Source: Rhipicephalus microplus
Lineage: Eukaryota > Arthropoda > Arachnida > Ixodida > Ixodidae
Direction of reading: 5' to 3'
DNA: 64,000 nt
Assembly: GCF_043290135.1 (NCBI RefSeq)
Contig: NC_134701.1
Span: 66,161,502 to 66,225,501, forward strand
Shown: positions 11,341-20,870 of the stretch, piece by piece
How the letters are laid out: each line of letters begins with the position of its first letter
Numbering within the stretch: the first letter of the stretch is position 1
The notes under the pieces: model-generated
Told to the model about the DNA's origin: nothing
The model's input: the letters and a program-made list of their open reading frames with translations, nothing else
Databases searched by the model: none
Program-made: the position numbers and the translations under genes

Positions 11341-12040
11341 TGTTGAACTGCGATAAATGTGGTTTGTACTTTCCGACATGCGTGTGTGTTATGGGTGAAC
11401 ACGAGTGAATATGAGTGAAAACGCACGCACGCACGCTGCGAAAGACGATGTTTATTGATGAGACACTTTGGGTGTTTCGAGAAAGATGGTTTTATGGTCC
11501 GTAAAGTGATGGACGTTCTCGGAGCAGGGGATCTTCCGTTCGACGCCGACGTTTGCGTTCCGCATCGCGAGCGCTTCTCAGCACGGCCTTGTCCATGGAC
11601 GCAGTGTCTTCGGAATTTCTTGCGGTTCCCCCAACACATTGGCTGACTCTATTAGAAGGGACGTCGGCAAGATTGTTTGCGGATTCGTTAGCATACATTT
11701 TCACCAGTGACAACGGACGTGGAGCGACCTCAAACCAACCGACGAAGGGCGGCGTGCTCCGACACTCGGTTATTTATAGCGAGTGCCGGGCCTGGCCGGC
11801 GCATGCGCGCGTTAGCATACAGCTGACGCCCGTAAAACTAAAAGTCGCGCGGTGCGCGGAGAGGAGAAGCAAGCGCAGCGTGCGCTGTGTTGAGAGGAGG
11901 AACGTATGCACAGATGGCTGGCGGAGGAGGAGGGGAGGCTGCGGACGGTGACGGCGCATGACTAGCCCCTAGTATAACACGATCCGCATGTAAAATAATA
12001 TGGACGAAACGTCCTCCGCGTAGCAAATTGGGAAAGAGAA
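11341..12040 (-). other. Unassigned LTR-like block inside host A
   Basis: GC-rich on its minus-strand 5' side, with a TATAAATA box at 11771-11778 and AATAAA at 11451-11456 downstream on the same strand. That spacing resembles U3-R-U5 of a solo LTR. It sits between the RNase H end and the integrase linker of host A, where only a short spacer is expected. A short basic reading frame (RDAERKRRRR) lies in it. No target duplication or exact ends were found, so LTR identity is inference. Confidence 0.35.
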
Positions 12041-12065
12041 TGTGACCTACGCCAAAGTTGATGGT

Positions 12066-12725
12066 TGTTAAATTGTGCACGGTACTCGCATATAGTGCGC
12101 GGTGGTTGCGCGTCGATGAAAACGACGACAAGACACGCCGGGAGACAAAAACAGTGATCGGAAGCCAAGCTGTGCAGACAGAGAGATAAATGAAGAAAGA
12201 AGGCGGTTGTTGGAGAACGTGACTGGGAGGCAGTCGCACGCTGAGGCACTCGTCGGGTCCTGGTTCTGAAGTAGACCGCTGCCTGCAGTTCGTCCGTGAG
12301 TCGTTCACCTGGAATGGTGTTCTGGTAGCCGGCACTGGTTCGTTGTGCTGGGACCCGGGCGAATTCAAGACCAGGCCCTGTCATCAGCCCTGAGACGAGT
12401 TCTCTCCACGACAGCGATTCTCCTGAATTTCGACCACGCCTGGCCTGTCCCTATAGTCGGCGTGAGACTACGCAGTGACTCGTCGACCAAGCAGCCTTGA
12501 CCTGCATATGGTGAAACCTTGCCAGCCTTCTTTAGTGTAGTGGGAAACTGCGTTCACTTACTTGAGAACAGTGCTTGTCACTGTAGTTTTTATGCATTGC
12601 TTCATCAGCCTTAACTCCTACGCCATCTCTTGCGTTATAAACATCTTTTCAGACTCGTGCAAATGCCTTAATCAATCTCAGCAACAAGTATTAGGTAGCC
12701 ATATTTAGTCGAACCAGTCTTCACA
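12066..12725 (+). repeat. 5' LTR of the Gmr1-like element
   Basis: Begins TGTTAAATTGTG and ends CTTCACA; aligns along its length with 30815-31477, including shared blocks such as gacgagttc and ttagtgtagtggg. Divergence is substantial, so the element is old. A TGG-initial stretch (tggcgtccacagcag) starts 3 bases downstream at 12728 and is a candidate primer-binding site, tRNA not identified. Confidence 0.88.
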
Positions 12726-12736
12726 AATGGCGTCCA

Positions 12737-13234
12737 CAGCAGCCGGGCGAAGCTGCTTGCACTAAGGTGAAATCTGTGTAGCCATCCAGAGTTGGTAACG
12801 TTTGCGGAACGCATAGGGCTTCAAGGGGTTGAGTTCAAGACGTGGGTAAATTCATGGTTAAAGCACGCTCCTGGGGTATTGGTGCAGGCCCGTGAGGAAC
12901 GTGCCCCTGAAAGGTACGCGGCCAAAGAACGCCTAGAGATAGAAGAGAGAACTCTTCAGTTGCGTATTTGGCTAGGCGAGGTTGAAGATAGTTGAGAACC
13001 AGTTACACGTGACTGAGAACCCGACAGGACTCAAAGCTGCCCGTGCCTGATCAATGCGCACAATCGGATTCCAGGGTTTGACGAGAAGCGATACGATCTG
13101 GATGCATACCTCAAGACGTTCTAACACGTTGCTATTGGTCAAGAGAGGCCGGAAGAGAAGTGGGCTACAGTACTAAGCTTATGTCTCAGCGGTGAAGGCT
13201 TGAATGCCTTCAGTCGTCTGTCGCCAGAGGAGTC
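12737..13234 (+). pseudogene. gag N-terminal part of the Gmr1-like element
   Basis: Coding remnants in shifting frames: TFAERIGLQGVEFKTWV then a charged helix (12792-12995), then about 13065-13234 a gag-like stretch with PGFDEKRYDLDAYL, RPEEKWATV and FSRLSPEES blocks typical of arthropod Ty3/gypsy gag. It is cut at 13234 by the CsRn1-like insertion and resumes in register at 17694, reading on through SMDYQS. Confidence 0.78.
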
Positions 13235-13372
13235 TGTAGCGCCTCAGAATGCGGCGCTTGTCAGTGAATAAGTTAGCATTGGGCGTGCGGCGGGTGCAGC
13301 GCGATTATAAAAAAATTAGTTAGAAAACTGAACGCTGTCATGGCTGGATCTTTTTCGTGTTAGCTCCAATCA
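13235..13372 (+). repeat. 5' LTR of the CsRn1-like element
   Basis: 138 bp, TGTAGCGCCTCAGAATGCGG to a CA end after gttagctccaat. Nearly the same as 17553-17693, apart from a short indel near aagttagaagaag. Gag starts only 7 bp downstream. Confidence 0.92.
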
Positions 13373-13378
13373 TCGCGC

Positions 13379-14301
13379 ATGGATCCCGCCGGCTCTTCCA
13401 CCAATCCTACCGTTCCTGACGCCCAAATAGACGAAAGACCTAGCGGTGCTGCAGTCGCTGCGATTCAACATGTCAACCTGCCACTGTTTTGGCCCAACAG
13501 CACCAACACATGGTTTCTGCAAGTGAAGACGCACTTCAATCTACGGCAAATCAGCAACCAATGGACCAGGTACTGGCATCTGGTGTCCTGCTTACCTCCG
13601 GACGTAGCCGACGACTTAGCTGATATTTTAGCGTCGCCGCACCCAAGCCATCCCTACGACATGTTGAGGGCAGCTATTATTTCCCGCAAGTCTGAGTCCA
13701 AACACAACAGTCTCCATCAGTTCATGATGATTGCAGAGCTCGGTGACCGTCGCATCACAGCTCCTGTGGCGCATGCGTCAGCTCCTTGGTGACCCTTCGC
13801 CCCCAAGAAGAGAAGCTGTTACGTGAGTTGTTCCTGCAGCGCTTACCATAGAGAATGTTCCTGGACCTCGTAGCTGCAGGAGATGTCCCAACAGACACAG
13901 TCGCTAAAATGCCTGATCGAGTGGCAGACTACTCGCACGCAATTAGCCGCAACGTCGTTACCACACCGGCACCAACCTCGCGAGCATCGAAAACCGTTTG
14001 GACGCCCTTGTCAAGCGCCTCGATAACTTTGTGCTTGCGCATTGTGTACCGTCATCCAGGTTTCAAATACACAGTCACTCCTCGACGCCCCCACGTTCTC
14101 TTCAACTTCGGCCAACCAACATGCCGCGGGACGTCTCATCCTCAACCGTGTGCTGGTACCACCGTCAATTCGGTGCCTCTGCTTGCAAGTGCACTCGCCC
14201 GTGCTTCTGGTCGGAAAATGCGACGACCAGCCCTCGAAGGCGGCAAGGGGTACTGGTCGAACATCATGCCGCCTTTTCTATGTTTCTGGTTAGATCACTA
14301 G
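13379..14301 (+). pseudogene. gag of the CsRn1-like element
   Basis: ATG at 13379. The first 137 codons carry LPLFWPNSTNTWFLQVKTHF, YWHLVSCLPPDVADDLADIL and LGDRRIT, the conserved gag region of this clade. A frameshift near 13765 is followed by further frames (FLDLVAAGDVP at 13855 on). Near 14150 in yet another frame is CWYHRQFGASACKCTRPC, a CX2HX9CX3C zinc motif instead of the usual CCHC knuckle. Frameshifts make it a pseudogene. Confidence 0.82.
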
Positions 14302-14309
14302 CGCTTGCT

Positions 14310-14560
14310 TCATAGTGAGCGACACAGGATCTCAGGTTAGCGTCATCCCTGCCACGTGTGCAGATCGTCGTCGCAACAAACAGACCTGCCCACTCCAAAT
14401 GATCAACAATTCCGCCATTAGCACATAAGGCCAACGCTCCATTACAGTTGACCTTGGACTACGACGTTCGTTCCGCTGGATTTTTATCCTCGCTGACGTC
14501 TCGCAAGCTGTTCTTGAAGCTGACTTCCTCAGTTTTTTCAAACTTGCTATGAACATGCAT
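14310..14560 (+). pseudogene. Protease of the CsRn1-like element
   Basis: In one frame, SDTGSQVSVIPAT (catalytic DTG) occurs near 14318-14356, and VLEADFL, the usual second conserved block with its Asp, about 55 codons further on. One TAA interrupts between them. A retropepsin-like protease matures Gag-Pol; this copy is broken. Confidence 0.8.
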
Positions 14561-14759
14561 GCTCATTGCCTCATTGATTTGAACACCCACCTCTCCATCA
14601 ACGGTGTAATCTGTACTTCCTCGCTAACGGGACTGCGAGCTCTCACACCTGCTTCGCCGTATGCAAAAATACTCGCCGACTTTCTCAGCATCACGAAGCC
14701 GCACACCAAAGAGTCACCAGTGAAGCATTTCGTCCCTCACCACATTGTGATTACTGGAC

Positions 14760-15534
14760 CTCCCGTTTTTACATGACCCCGTCGACTATCTGGAGAACGC
14801 CTCATTATCACCCACCATGAATTTGAGCACAAGCTTGAACTCGGCATTGTGCAGCCTTCCTCCAGCAACTGGGCATCGCCACTCCACATGGTGGCTAAAA
14901 AAGATTCTGGCGACTGGAGACGTGCGAATTACCGCGCTCTCAATGCCCACACCTTACCAGACTGCTATTCACTTCCTCACATACAGGATTTCGCGTCAAA
15001 CTTGGCTGGGTGCACAGTCTTCTCTAAGATTGACTTAGTGAAGACTTACCATCAGATTCCTGTAGAACCCGCCGACACTTCAAAGACAGCCATCACCACC
15101 CCATTCAGTCAGTTTGAATATGTGAGGATGCCTTTTGGATTGAGCAGCTCTGCACAGACTTTTCAGCGCTTTATCAACGATGCCACGTGAGGTCTCGATT
15201 TTGTATTTGCCTACCTTGATGACCTTTTTGTAGCAAGCTCATCCGGCCCTGAGCATGGAGCCCACCTGCGCACCCTATTCCACCGCCTGGATGATTACGG
15301 CCTCGTAATTCATTCCGATAAGTGGCTCTTTGGCATCGCTACAATAGAGTTCCTAGGCCACCTTGTCACTCCAAAGGACATCCAACCACTCGCCAGCAGA
15401 AAGAAAGCTATTCAAGACTTTCTACTTTGACTTCACTAAATAGACTCCGACACTTTCTGGGCCTACTAAACTTTCATCGCCACTTCCTTCCAAAGTGTGC
15501 CACATTTCTAAAGCCCTTGACCAACCTATTGGCT
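14760..15534 (+). pseudogene. Reverse transcriptase of the CsRn1-like element
   Basis: Blocks in order: [55 protein letters not shown], a TGA at 15188-15190, then FAYLDDLFVAS with catalytic YLDD near 15210 and FLGHLVT. The connection domain (RHFLGLLNFHRHFLP, FLKPLTNLLA) reaches the SINE at 15535. One in-frame stop and a frame change near 15428 disable it. Confidence 0.88.
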
Positions 15535-15781
15535 GCCCTACCACGGTGGTCTAGTGCCTAAGGTACTCGGCTGCTGACCCGCAGGTTGCGAGTCCAAATC
15601 GCGGCTGCTGCGGCTGCATCTTTGATGGAGGCGGAAATGTTGTAGGCCCGTGTGCTCAAATTTGGGTGCATGCTAAAGAACCCCAGGTGGTCGAAATTCT
15701 CGGAGCCCTCCAGTAAGGCGTCTCTCATCATTATATGGCGGTTTCGGGACGGTAAACCACACATATATAATCAATCAATCA
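15535..15781 (+). repeat. tRNA-derived SINE (Ruka-like) in the CsRn1-like element
   Basis: 247-bp SINE flanked by 12-bp duplications aacctattggct (15523-15534) and aacctaatggct (15782-15793), one mismatch. Its head looks tRNA-derived, with a Pol III A-box-like tagtgcctaagg (about 15553-15564) and B-box-like gagtccaaatc (15590-15600). The 3' body has the cccaggtggtc and ggagccctcc blocks, and the tail is (ATCA)n. Removing SINE plus one duplication restores the RT-RNase H reading frame. It resembles SINEs of the Ruka type known from ixodid ticks; no base-by-base comparison was possible. A diverged copy is at 34322-34462. Confidence 0.88.
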
Positions 15782-15793
15782 AACCTAATGGCT

Positions 15794-16400
15794 AAAGAGA
15801 AAGACCCGGCTGCGCCACTGGAGTGAACTGATAACGCTGCATCTGCCTTCGACACTGCCAAAAAAGGCTCTGGCAGACGCCACCATGCTCATACATCCCG
15901 TCCTTGATGCCCCAATCCGTCTCATCACCGATGCATCAAGCGTGGCAGTTGGCACCGTTCTCGAGCAGCATGTATTCAGTTTGCAGCCCCTTGGTGTTTT
16001 CTCGAAAAACTGAAGCCCGCAGAAGCAAAATACAGTACATTTGCCCGAGAACTCATCGCGGTATACCTGGCCATCAAAAATTTTCGTCATTGTTTGGAGG
16101 GCCAGGACTTTTACGTCGTTACAGACCACAAGCTCCTGATGTTTACTTTTCATCGCAACCACAGCATTTATACAGCACAGGAGGTCAGTCAACTATGCTT
16201 CGTTGCCGAGTTCACTGTGGATCTCAGACATGTACATGGGCAGGAAAATGCTGCTGATGATGCACTATCCCGCATCGATGCCTTGTCGACCCAGCCACCA
16301 CTTAACATAGAAGAGCTTGCAGCTGCCCGAAGCAACGATCCTGAGCTGCATCGTCTTCGTTCTTCATCCACGTCTATATTGTTCACTAAGCGCTCGCTTC
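15794..16400 (+). pseudogene. RNase H of the CsRn1-like element
   Basis: Continues the connection domain after the SINE: AFDTAKKALADATMLIHP, then RNase H LITDASSVAVGTVLEQ with catalytic Asp (about 15912-15960). A frameshift near 16010 moves the rest to another frame: DFYVVTDHKLLMFTF (16105 on), VDLRHVHGQENAADDALSR ending the domain near 16275. The frameshift makes it inactive. Confidence 0.85.
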
Positions 16401-17490
16401 TATTTGCTACCTCAATAATAACGTGCAAAATGTCAGCTGGTGTCTTTTGGCCCTTCGTGCCTTCTGCTTTTCGTCATGAAATTTTTAATCAATTGCACAA
16501 CATGAGCTATCCTAGTATTCGTGTGACGCAGAAGCTAGTCACATCTCGTTTCCTTTGGCCAAGCATCAATGCTGGTGTCTGACGCTGCGCGCGAACCTGC
16601 CTTGAGTGCCAGTGGGTTAAAGTTCACCGTCACACAGGCCTCTAGACGCAAGGTTTTCCCACGTTCATCTCGACATCGTCAGCCCTCTTTCATCAACGCA
16701 AGGAGCCTGTTACCTGCTGATATGTGTGAATTGCTTTACCAGGTTTGCTTCACCAGCGTTTCCGATGTCCGGTATTAAAGCACCAACAGCTGTCAAGGCT
16801 TTCACAAACGGCTGGGTGTCGCGCTTTGGATGCCTTTCTGTCGTCACCACTGATCGCGGTCGTCCATTTCATTCGACCCTTTTCACCGCACTTGCTAATT
16901 TCCAGGGCATTAGACACATCGACACAACTGCCTACCATCGATCCACCAATGACATATTCTAACGGCTTCATCGATAACTAAAAGCTGCCCACACTGCTCC
17001 CCAGCTAAGGAAACGTTGGCTTGACCACGTCCCTTTCGTACTTCTTGGCATCCGATCAGCATTGAAAATGGATCTCGGCTGCTCATCAGCCGATATTGTC
17101 TATGGCGTTTACCTGCGTCTCTCAGGAGAAATCGTCGAGCCATCATCACCACCTTCCACTCACGATGGCTCCACGTACATTCGAGAGCTGCTCATCACGT
17201 TTCAGGACCTTGCTCTTGTGATTTCCGCTGACCGACACCCCCAAGTCTACCTTCGTCAGTCAAGATCTGCATGACTGCATTCACGTTTTCGTTCGGCATG
17301 GCCAAATACGGCCACCACTAACACCAGCCCATGATGGCCAATTTCTAAGATGTTCACCTAAGACGTTCACGCTAGATATGAAGGGCCGTGAAGACGTCAA
17401 GGCTGCTGATCAACTGAAACCTGCGTATACCGCAGCTTTTGCGGCCGCGGGGTTTTCAATCTCCAGTCTGAATGCCCACATTCAAGCATG
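16401..17490 (+). pseudogene. Integrase of the CsRn1-like element
   Basis: Zinc region HEIFNQLHNMSYPSIRVTQK and RFLWPSI (to 16580), frame change, HVHLDIVSPL with first Asp near 16667, VVTTDRGRPF with second Asp near 16845, TTAYHRSTND near 16930 where the expected Glu-containing segment is lost to a stop. The C-terminal part continues with RKRWLDHVPFVLLGIRSALK, and PLTPAHDGPF with TLDMKGREDVKAAD in other frames to about 17490. Multiple disruptions. Confidence 0.82.
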
Positions 17491-17533
17491 AACACTGGGA
17501 GACTCTTCTGGTGACTCCTACGGCTCTCGCTTT

Positions 17534-17552
17534 GGGGGGGGGGGAGTAGCTT
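17534..17552 (+). promoter_or_regulatory. Polypurine tract of the CsRn1-like element
   Basis: An 11-base G run followed by agtagcttt directly before the 3' LTR at 17553. Expected plus-strand primer position. Confidence 0.7.
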
Positions 17553-17693
17553 TGTAGCGCCTCAGGATGCGGCGCTCGTCAAGTTAGAAGAAGTTGGCAT
17601 TGGGCGCGCGCGGCGGGTGCTGCGCAATAATAAAACATCACTTAAAAAACTGAACGCTGTCAGGGTTGAATCTTCCTCGTGTTAGCTCCGACA
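17553..17693 (+). repeat. 3' LTR of the CsRn1-like element
   Basis: 141 bp, TGTAGCGCCTCAGGATGCGG to TAGCTCCGACA. Pairs with 13235-13372 and is followed by AGTC, the target duplication, then by host gag. Confidence 0.92.
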
Positions 17694-18260
17694 AGTCTAT
17701 GGATTACCAGAGCACAAATATGGCCTTGCTTTAGATAATTATTTTCACAGCCGAAGCTTATCATGAAAAGTTTTGACAAAGCAAGCTGGAAGATGGCGAA
17801 ACCGGTAAGCAGTACGCCACCAGATTACAGAGCTTGTTTCATCGATGGCTAGAAATGTCGAAAACGGAAAACTTATCTGAATTTGTCCACAACCTCATTG
17901 TGGCCGAGCAGTTTGTAAATCACTGTCATGACCACTTGGCTCTGTTCCTAAGAGAGTAGAAATGCAAGAAAGTCCAAGAAATGGCAGAAAAAGCTGATAT
18001 GGTTATGAAAGTCCAATGACAAAGAAACTTGTTGGTATTTCGTCCCTAGCCAGGGAACAATATTCACAGGGAGCACGAGGGGAGTAGTTTTGCTCAGCCA
18101 CAAATTCGGTTGATCCTGTGTGATCGGGCTGGACACAGAGCTTCTGATTGCCAAACGAAACCCAGACGAGTCTTTTGTGGTATTGTTGCAAATCAGGCCG
18201 TGATGCAAAAGCATGTCCAAACACTGGTGAGTCAAAGAAGACATCTCTCATGTCACCAGG
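17694..18260 (+). pseudogene. gag C-terminal part of the Gmr1-like element
   Basis: Resumes host gag after the insertion: SMDYQS, then, in shifting frames, RWLEMSKTE, EFVHNLIVAEQFV, a LFLRE block and EMAEKAD, the usual gag capsid tail. Two knuckle remnants lie at about 18110-18230: CDRAGHRASDC and, in another frame, a CCKSGRDAKAC-like second box. Stops at several points. Confidence 0.78.
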
Positions 18261-18299
18261 CCAGAAGTCGGACCCACCCGAATCTGCCGAAGACTCACC

Positions 18300-18720
18300 C
18301 ATTGATGAAGGGCATGAATACATTGCTATTGCACTCAGAGCACGCTCCATCTATGCTACCCAATATTTGCCGTTATTACAGAGAGAGGTGTTGGGACGTG
18401 CTGTTTCGATCCTAAGGGACACTGGAAGCAACACTCTGGTTGTGCGCCGTTTCCTTGTTCCAGAAATTGTGCTGACCAGTACCACCACCACTATTTTAGT
18501 GGCTGATGGTAGTTTCATTGAGGCACCGTAGGCAGAAGTACGAATTCTCTACCCTACATTTCTGCACAATCGATAGTGAAATGTATGACATCCCCAATAT
18601 ACCATGGTATTGTTGGAAGTGTGCTGGGCCTCATGACGCTAAAGACTCTTACTTAACCTGGAATGAGTCACCGAGCAAAAAGCCTGTGGCTGAGATAAGA
18701 CACTGAAGTATGAAAAGAAC
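18300..18720 (+). pseudogene. Protease of the Gmr1-like element
   Basis: Frame 18148-18531 includes GRAVSILRDTGSNTLVVRR: retropepsin DTG near 18418, followed by TTTTILVADGSFIEAP. A stop at 18529-18531 truncates it; downstream remnants in other frames (YDIPNIPW region) suggest the second half of the protease to about 18630. The protease lies upstream of both integrase and RT. Confidence 0.78.
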
Positions 18721-19030
18721 GCGCAAGGGAAAGGCGGGAAAAGTAACGCACTGACAGTTGGTGTGTCAGGCAGAAGATTTTGTCACAAGCTGACAACTAC
18801 TAAATTTGGCAGATTAGGCGCGAAAAGCAAAAGAAGGACTGGTCCCTAAATGGTTGTAGGGTGAAACTTGAGACTATCGTTCGGGGCAAAGGAGCCTTAT
18901 ATCATTCGTGCATGTTTGAAAAAGAAATTTCGTACCGCTGTCACCATTCGGCTCCAGGTAAATTGTCACAACAAGCGGTGGTTTGAAAATATTTTTGTGT
19001 CCAGGTGTTGAACTTGGCACGTGAATCTCT
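18721..19030 (+). pseudogene. Pol linker and integrase N-terminal start of the Gmr1-like element
   Basis: Heavily decayed coding remnants, ending in NLARESLIS near 19010-19033, the segment that precedes the integrase zinc-finger in this lineage. It is cut by the I-clade LINE and continued at 26148 by LESLYRPGVQEEAGRF. Individual frames are short, so the call depends on the continuation. Confidence 0.55.
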
Positions 19031-19472
19031 GATATCTAGGGGGAGACGCTGCCAGACAACGCAACGCTGGTGACGGGCTTCACGTCGGCTCAGCCTTTTA
19101 CGAATGTTTTTCTAAGTCTTATCAAGCCAAATACTTGGCAATTGACCACCATCATATATAGCTAGTCCACCCGAACGCTTCGACACCAAAAACCTTGGTG
19201 AGAGATTTTCGTTGAAGCTTTTTCGATGTGAAAAACCACCCGAGCTACAAGTGTGCCCAGCTGAGCCTACAAGGTCAAGGCAGATGCCGGCCTCGGGAAG
19301 GGTGATCAACGGTGCCGAGTTGTAAGCCAAAGATAATCGTCAGAACAAGAGACGCGCTGATAATTAGACACACGCGCAGAGCCAGTCTTGACTAAGCGAT
19401 ACGCCAAAAAGCAGGGGTGAGAAACGACAAAATTTTCACGATCTGCTCCTACCCTACACACAAAATATCCTG

Positions 19473-20870
19473 GTGATCAACACACCAGATGACAAGACGG
19501 TGACAAAATTTGTCAAAATCAAGGACTTAAAAATCAACGGGAAGAAGCACGAGACCAATGCGTACGTCTCGGGACCGGAACACAAGACCAAGAGGATAAT
19601 CCGCAACATTCCCTTGAAGTACACACATTATCAGCTCATGCATGCACTGGTGAACGCGACAAATCCTTCATTGGCGTACGCCAAGAGACTGGGCAGCACG
19701 ATTATCGTGATACTACTGTACGAAGGCAGCTAGGGTCCCCTTGTGGGCTCACTTCAACAGCATCTTGATGAATAGGCTTTTGTAAAGAGTGCGGGAGGCT
19801 GGGGCACAAACCCGATGTGTGCCCAAGACCGACAGACAAGTTGTGCCTGCGTGTAGTGCCAAAAATTCAACCAGAGACCATTATTGCACACCCAAGGGCA
19901 AGCTCTGAAGAGATACACACCCCAAAGCAGACCGGACTTGCAGGACTAAATTTAAGACGCTATACTTCGTAAAGCAACAAAGGTGGGCTGCGAGAAGAAA
20001 CGAAGAAGAACTCCAGCGGAAAACCGACTAACCAGACCAGAACACCTGGGGAAGCAGCAACACACGACCAGCTCGTGAACCCACATCAATGTTCAGATGC
20101 AGATCCAAGTGCAGGCTGGGAGCCTGGGGACTACGTCACTTGGGTTTAAAGTCCAGAAGCAGACCCAGAACCATGAGCTGGCCACGATCCACCTCGAGGG
20201 GAAGGACGCCCGAAGCGACAACGAAGCAGCAAGGGGAACAGAAGACGCCAGACAGGGTGGGCTGGTCAGACATAGTGGCGAAACGTGATTCGGCAAGGTC
20301 CGGCAATAATAGTAATGCTAGGGATAATTACAGAGGCATAGAGAAACGCAAGAGAAATGCAGAACGGAAAACAAGCTACTTAGACAGGAGCTAGAAAAAG
20401 CGAAAAAAGCAAAACAGTGAAGCAGCTAAAAAAGTTGATGAACTACAGCAAACACTTATTGAAATACTAATGAAAATGCAGATACAGACGTCGCTTTCGT
20501 CGACCGCCATTGTCAGCCGTCTCTAAGCCAGTGAGCAAAACTACAGGGGAGGGGGAGGATGAGGAGATAAATATGGTAGCAGTCAAAACACAGCAACCAG
20601 GCGCCAAGCAAAAAATCCCGCTGAAGAAAACCAAACAGCAAAATGACTAAGAAAAAGAGGTCAAGAGTCCCCGTCCTAGCACGGAAGAAACATACGTCCT
20701 CAAAGAAATGATAAACAAACTGTCGGTCAAAATGTAGAAAATGTTCGAGATGCTGGTCGTGCGACTTAGCGACAGTGAGGCGGAGAGTGAGGCAGTGGCA
20801 CTAAAACACAATAAGCAGCTCGAAGAGCTAGAGAAAACATTTTCCAGACATGGTGGGCATGAAAATTAGC
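19473..20870 (+). pseudogene. ORF1 of the I-clade LINE
   Basis: RNA-binding ORF1 protein of an I-type LINE. The first piece (19473-19733) has VTKFVKIKDLKING, NAYVSGPEHKTKRIIRNIPL and NATNPSLAYAKRLGSTIIVI, a conserved N-terminal region in arthropod LINEs of this type. Around 19778-19900 are CKECGRLGHKPDVC (CX2CX4HX4C) and a second partial cysteine box. The remainder (20089-20860) is serine/arginine-rich, then lysine-rich and charged. Frames change several times. Confidence 0.75.

Larger units (their letters stand above)
13235..17693 (+). mobile_element. CsRn1/Kabuki-like Ty3/gypsy element
   Basis: 4459-bp LTR retrotransposon inserted in gag of the Gmr1-like element with a 4-bp AGTC duplication (13231-13234 and 17694-17697). 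Order is short LTR, gag with a CHCC zinc motif, protease, RT, RNase H, integrase, polypurine tract, LTR. Removing the element and one AGTC rejoins the host gag. It carries a SINE at 15535-15781. Pol is broken by several frameshifts and stops. The clade call rests on the gag FWPNS and ALPP-type blocks, the CHCC motif and the small size. Confidence 0.9.

Noticed and set aside
15535..15781. tRNA gene suggested by A-box and B-box-like sequences
   Set aside because: The tRNA-like head is followed by a SINE body and (ATCA)n tail and flanked by target duplications; no intact cloverleaf is expected.
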